Positions 61,209-64,000 of a stretch of DNA of 64,000 nucleotides are shown piece by piece. The first letter of the stretch is position 1. Every line of letters begins with the position of its first letter. The notes beneath the pieces were generated by a model. That model was not told where the DNA came from, ran no database searches, and was given only the letters and a program-made list of their open reading frames with translations. The position numbers and the translations under genes are program-made. Source of the stretch: Halomonas beimenensis (GTDB lineage Bacteria; Pseudomonadota; Gammaproteobacteria; Pseudomonadales; Halomonadaceae); the NCBI RefSeq assembly GCF_002549795.1, contig NZ_CP021435.1:1240001-1304000 (forward strand), written 5' to 3'.

Positions 61209-61418
61209 ATGGACAAGGAACTGCTGGCGATGCTGGTCTGCCCGCTGTGCAAGGGCAAGCTGAAATACGATCGGCAGGCCGAGGAGCTGCTCTGCCGCTT
61301 CGACGGCCTGGCCTATCCGGTGCGGGATGGCATCCCGGTGATGCTCCCCGAGGAGGCCCGGCACCTGGAGGTGGACGAGAAGCTCCCGCCGTCGTCGGGT
61401 CATCGGGACGAGGCCTGA
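61209..61418 (+). CDS. ycaR: YcaR-family (Trm112-like) small protein
   Basis: A 69-residue protein of the Trm112p/YcaR family. It has one CPLC pair near residue 11 and a later Cys ([20 protein letters not shown], in part), suggesting a small zinc-ribbon-like fold. Gene neighbours lpxK and kdsB are the same as in E. coli (lpxK-ycaR-kdsB). The function is not known. The start is fixed by GGAGG 8 nt upstream. Confidence 0.88.
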   Translation: MDKELLAMLVCPLCKGKLKYDRQAEELLCRFDGLAYPVRDGIPVMLPEEARHLEVDEKLPPSSGHRDEA

Positions 61419-61428
61419 GGAAGCGACC

Positions 61429-62202
61429 ATGCAGGATTTCATCGCCGTCATCCCGGCCCGTTTCGCCTCGAGCCGCCTGCCGGGCAAGCCGCTGCTGGAC
61501 ATCGCCGGGATGCCCATGGTGGCCCACGTCTGGCAGCGCGCCTCGGCCAGCGCCGCCGGGCGAGTGGTGGTGGCCACCGACGACGAGCGCATCCGCGATG
61601 CGCTGGCGCCCCTCGGCGCCGAGGTCGTGATGACCCGGGACGATCATCCCTCCGGGACCGACCGGCTGGCCGAGGTGGCCGATCACCTGGGGCTGGCCGA
61701 GGATGCCGTCCTGGTCAACGTGCAGGGCGACGAGCCGCTGATCCCGCCGGCCCTGATCGATCAGGTGGCGGCAAGGCTGTTCGATGATCCGGGAGCCTCC
61801 ATCGCCACCCTCGCCGAGCCCATCACCGACGTCGAGACCCTCTTCAACCCCAATGCGGTCAAGGTGGTGCGCGCGCTGTCGGGGCGGGCGCTGTACTTCT
61901 CCCGGGCGCCCATCCCCTGGGATCGCGAGGCCTTCGCGGCCCGTCCCGACTGGCTCGAGACCGATGCCTGGCTTCGCCACATCGGGCTCTATGCCTATCG
62001 GGCGAGCTTCCTGGCCGAGTATCGCCATTGGCCGCCGTCCCCCCTGGAGCGTCTCGAGCAGCTGGAGCAACTGCGGGCCCTGCATCACGGCCACGCCATC
62101 CAGGTGGCCCTGGCCACCCAGGCGCATCCGGCCGGCGTGGATACGCCGCAGGACCTGGCTCGGGTGCGTGATGTCTTGAGTCAACCCCAAGGAGACCAGT
62201 GA
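61429..62202 (+). CDS. kdsB: CMP-Kdo synthetase
   Basis: A 257-residue nucleotidyltransferase that activates Kdo as CMP-Kdo for transfer to lipid A. The N-terminal [20 protein letters not shown] and the [12 protein letters not shown] and [14 protein letters not shown] (here YFSRAPIPW) segments are diagnostic. Together with kdsD and kdsC at the other end of the window it completes most of the Kdo route. Its stop overlaps the next ATG by 1 nt. Confidence 0.97.
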   Translation: MQDFIAVIPARFASSRLPGKPLLDIAGMPMVAHVWQRASASAAGRVVVATDDERIRDALAPLGAEVVMTRDDHPSGTDRLAEVADHLGLAEDAVLVNVQGDEPLIPPALIDQVAARLFDDPGASIATLAEPITDVETLFNPNAVKVVRALSGRALYFSRAPIPWDREAFAARPDWLETDAWLRHIGLYAYRASFLAEYRHWPPSPLERLEQLEQLRALHHGHAIQVALATQAHPAGVDTPQDLARVRDVLSQPQGDQ

Positions 62203-62678
62203 TGCGAGTGCTCTTCGTCTGCCTGGGCAACATCTGCCGATCGCCCACCGCCGAGGGGATGTTTCGCCGCCACCTCACGGAGGCGGGACTCGACGGACGG
62301 GTCGAGGTCGACTCCTGCGGTATCGGGTCATGGCACCTGGGCAAGGCACCGGACCCTCGGGCGCAGGCGGCCGCGGCCTCCCGCGGACTGGATCTTTCCG
62401 CGCTGCGGGCCCGGCAACTCGACGATCGGGACTTCGACCGGTTCGACTACCTGCTGGCCATGGACGAGGACAACCTGTCCGTCCTTCAGGCCCGGCGTCC
62501 CGCCGACTGCGCCGCCCATGTGGGGCTCCTGCTCGAGTTCGCCGGGTTTCCGGGCCGGGCGGTGCCCGACCCCTACTACGGGGGCGACGCCGGCTTCGAG
62601 GAGGTCCTCGACCTGGTCGAGGCCGCCTCCCGGGGCCTGCTCACGGCGGTGCGCGATCGCCTGGAGCGGACCCCTTGA
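62202..62678 (+). CDS. low-molecular-weight protein-tyrosine phosphatase
   Basis: A 158-residue LMW-PTP. The active-site loop is C7LGNICRS14 (CX5R with Cys7 and Arg13), and the general-acid Asp is in DPYYGG near residue 128. In other bacteria such enzymes (Wzb, Etp, YfkJ) counter tyrosine kinases in polysaccharide export, but no kinase is nearby, so the target is unknown. AAGGAG precedes the ATG at 62202. Confidence 0.92.
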   Translation: MRVLFVCLGNICRSPTAEGMFRRHLTEAGLDGRVEVDSCGIGSWHLGKAPDPRAQAAAASRGLDLSALRARQLDDRDFDRFDYLLAMDEDNLSVLQARRPADCAAHVGLLLEFAGFPGRAVPDPYYGGDAGFEEVLDLVEAASRGLLTAVRDRLERTP

Positions 62679-63697
62679 GCGTCGCCATCCGAACCGAGGT
62701 CGACCTCGCCCAGGCCAATACCCTGGGGCTGCCATGCATCGCCGAGCGCCTGGTGCGGCCTGGCAGCACGGCCGCGCTCCAGGCCGCCCTGGCCCTGGCG
62801 CGAGCCGAGGATTGGCCGACTCTGGTGCTCGGTGGAGGCAGCAACCTGATCCTGCCCGAGCGCCTGTCCGGCCTGGTGATTCGCCCCGCCATGGACGCCT
62901 GGTGGCAGGAGGAGGCCGAGGGCGACACCGTTCGTGTGCATGTCGAGGCCGGTGTGGTCTGGCACGACCTGGTCATGGCCCTGGCCGCCCGCGGCCTCTG
63001 GGGGCTGGAGAACCTGGCATTGATTCCCGGTCATTGCGGGGCGGCACCGATCCAGAACATCGGCGCCTATGGCGTGGAGCTCGGCGAGGCGCTCGAGGCC
63101 GTGCACCTCGTGTACCTCGACGATGGGCGAGAGGTCGTGCTGGGAGCCGAGGATTGTGCCTTCGGCTATCGCGACAGCATCTTCAAGGGAAGCCTGGCCG
63201 GTCGAGTGGTCATCACCCGCCTGGTGCTGCGCCTTTCGCGCCGGGCCGCGCCGCGACTGGCCTACGGGGACCTGGCGAACCGGGTCGGGCCGGCCCCCAC
63301 CCCCTTGGCGGTGGCGGAGGCGGTATGCGCGGTGCGTCGCGAGAAGCTGCCCGATCCCGCCCGGCTCGGCAACGCCGGCAGCTTCTTCAAGAATCCGGTG
63401 GTGGCGTCGGAGCAGGCCGAGGCGCTGCTCAGGGAGCACCCCGACATGCCGTGGTTCCCGCAGCCGGCCGGCAGGGTCAAGCTGGCGGCCGGCTGGCTGA
63501 TCGATCGCTGCGGGCTCAAGGGCTGGCGCCATGGGCATTTCGGCGTCCATGACCGTCAGGCCCTGGTGCTGGTGCATCATGGCGGGGGCAGTGCGACGGA
63601 GCTGCTCGCGTTCGCGGAACGCGTGGCCGGAGCCGTCGAGGACCGCTTCGGCATCGTGCTGGAGCGTGAGCCCCGCCTGGCGGGGGAGGGCGCCTAG
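62675..63697 (+). CDS. murB: UDP-N-acetylenolpyruvoylglucosamine reductase
   Basis: A 340-residue FAD enzyme that reduces the MurA product to UDP-MurNAc. The FAD-binding LVLGGGSNLIL, the IGAYGVEL segment, YRDSIFKG and the catalytic Ser in GNAGSFFKNP are intact, as in the E. coli type I enzyme (342 residues). The best start is TTG at 62675, overlapping the phosphatase stop (TTGA) with GGAG 8 nt upstream; no ATG or GTG fits the conserved N-terminus. Confidence 0.94.
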   Translation: MSVAIRTEVDLAQANTLGLPCIAERLVRPGSTAALQAALALARAEDWPTLVLGGGSNLILPERLSGLVIRPAMDAWWQEEAEGDTVRVHVEAGVVWHDLVMALAARGLWGLENLALIPGHCGAAPIQNIGAYGVELGEALEAVHLVYLDDGREVVLGAEDCAFGYRDSIFKGSLAGRVVITRLVLRLSRRAAPRLAYGDLANRVGPAPTPLAVAEAVCAVRREKLPDPARLGNAGSFFKNPVVASEQAEALLREHPDMPWFPQPAGRVKLAAGWLIDRCGLKGWRHGHFGVHDRQALVLVHHGGGSATELLAFAERVAGAVEDRFGIVLEREPRLAGEGA

Positions 63698-63730
63698 CCT
63701 TCCCGTCCTCCTTCCCCGGCCTCCAAACGA

Positions 63731-63762
63731 CAACGCCCGTGGCATCTGCCACGGGCGTTGTT
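63731..63762. terminator. bidirectional terminator between murB and rne
   Basis: A 13-bp stem (CAACGCCCGTGGC / GCCACGGGCGTTG) with a 4-nt loop between converging genes; short T-rich tail on the plus side. Confidence 0.9.
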
Positions 63763-63781
63763 GCTTCAGGGGGGGGCGGGC

Positions 63782-64000
63782 TCAGCCCTTGTTGCCTTCC
63801 TGACGCTTGGCTTCCTGCTCACGCCGACGGATCTCTCGAGGGTCGTTGTGGGCGCGGCGGCGACGCCGGCGGGGCGCCGGCTTCTCGGCCTGAGACTGCG
63901 ACTCGGATTCGGTCCTGGCCTCGGGCTCCGGCTTCGCTTCGGGCTTGGTTTCGGCCTTGGGCTCCGGCTTGGCCTCGGCCTTGGGCTCCGGTTGGGCCTC
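63782..64000 (-). CDS. rne: ribonuclease E, C-terminal end (partial)
   Basis: The last 72 codons of a gene that runs off the right edge. The visible part is low-complexity and rich in Glu, Pro, Lys and Ala (EPKAEAKPEPKAE), followed by PRRRRRRAHNDPREIRRREQ (in part) and the end AKRQEGNKG. The basic RAHNDPREIRRR terminus is typical of the disordered C-terminal half of gammaproteobacterial RNase E, and converging murB-rne is the usual arrangement. The catalytic domain lies outside the window. Confidence 0.85.
   Translation of the reverse strand, partial: EAQPEPKAEAKPEPKAETKPEAKPEPEARTESESQSQAEKPAPRRRRRRAHNDPREIRRREQEAKRQEGNKG

Overview
The window is a continuous, gene-dense stretch of core bacterial chromosome. 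It is very GC-rich, and nearly every gene is a housekeeping gene for the envelope, cell division, translation or respiration. Protein sequences and gene order (mla/kds/lpt-rpoN, murA-hisGD-degS, rplM-rpsI-petABC-sspAB, rsmI-rnpB-dcw-lpxC-secA-argJ, lolCD-comEC-exbBD-msbA-lpxK-kdsB-murB-rne) point to a gammaproteobacterium close to Pseudomonas and most like the Halomonadaceae. The taxonomic call is an inference from synteny and sequence style; no search was run. I see no insertion sequence, prophage, integron, tRNA, rRNA or CRISPR array.

Layout. 1-8300: rpoN (5' end only), lptB-lptA-lptC, kdsC, kdsD and a Na+/Ca2+ exchanger on the minus strand, divergent from mlaFEDCB and ibaG on the plus strand; this is LPS transport, Kdo synthesis and phospholipid retrograde transport. 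8300-14200: murA, hisG, hisD, a DegS/AlgW-type protease, a Nif3-like protein and ZapG. 14400-21600: zapE, rplM-rpsI, the cytochrome bc1 operon petABC, sspA-sspB. 21000-25640: dolP, diaA, yraN and lpoA on the minus strand, then rsmI and the RNase P RNA gene on the plus strand. 25690-43280: a full dcw cluster from rsmH to ftsZ followed by lpxC, with most genes overlapping by 4-8 nt and no mraZ at its head. 43460-49580: dciA (minus), a small signal-peptide ORF, secA, argJ and a Nudix-ThiE-like fusion. 49790-51750: aguB and aguA (putrescine from agmatine). 51950-64000: a small membrane protein, lolC-lolD, a DUF2062 protein, comEC, exbB-exbD, msbA, lpxK, a YcaR-like protein, kdsB, a low-molecular-weight phosphatase, murB and the 3' end of rne.

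The genes together cover most of the route from cytoplasmic precursor to outer membrane: Kdo supply (kdsD, kdsC, kdsB), lipid A (lpxC, lpxK), lipid A flipping (msbA), LPS export (lptBAC), lipoprotein release (lolCD), lipid asymmetry (mlaFEDCB), lipid II synthesis (murA to murG, mraY, ddlB, murB) and the divisome (ftsL, I, W, Q, A, Z, zapE, zapG, lpoA).

Observations most worth a second look: (1) a signal-peptide ORF directly upstream of secA that ends in an RxGP-type tail and carries, inside its last codons, one arm of an 8-bp inverted repeat whose other arm covers the secA ribosome-binding site, the layout expected of a SecM-type force-sensing leader; (2) a near-perfect sigma-54 promoter just upstream of rpoN, which encodes sigma-54; (3) an LpxK whose P-loop lacks the conserved Lys and Thr/Ser; (4) a family of heptamer arrays (CTTCCAG/CTTGCAG) and linked hairpins at three intergenic sites; (5) the missing mraZ and hisC genes.
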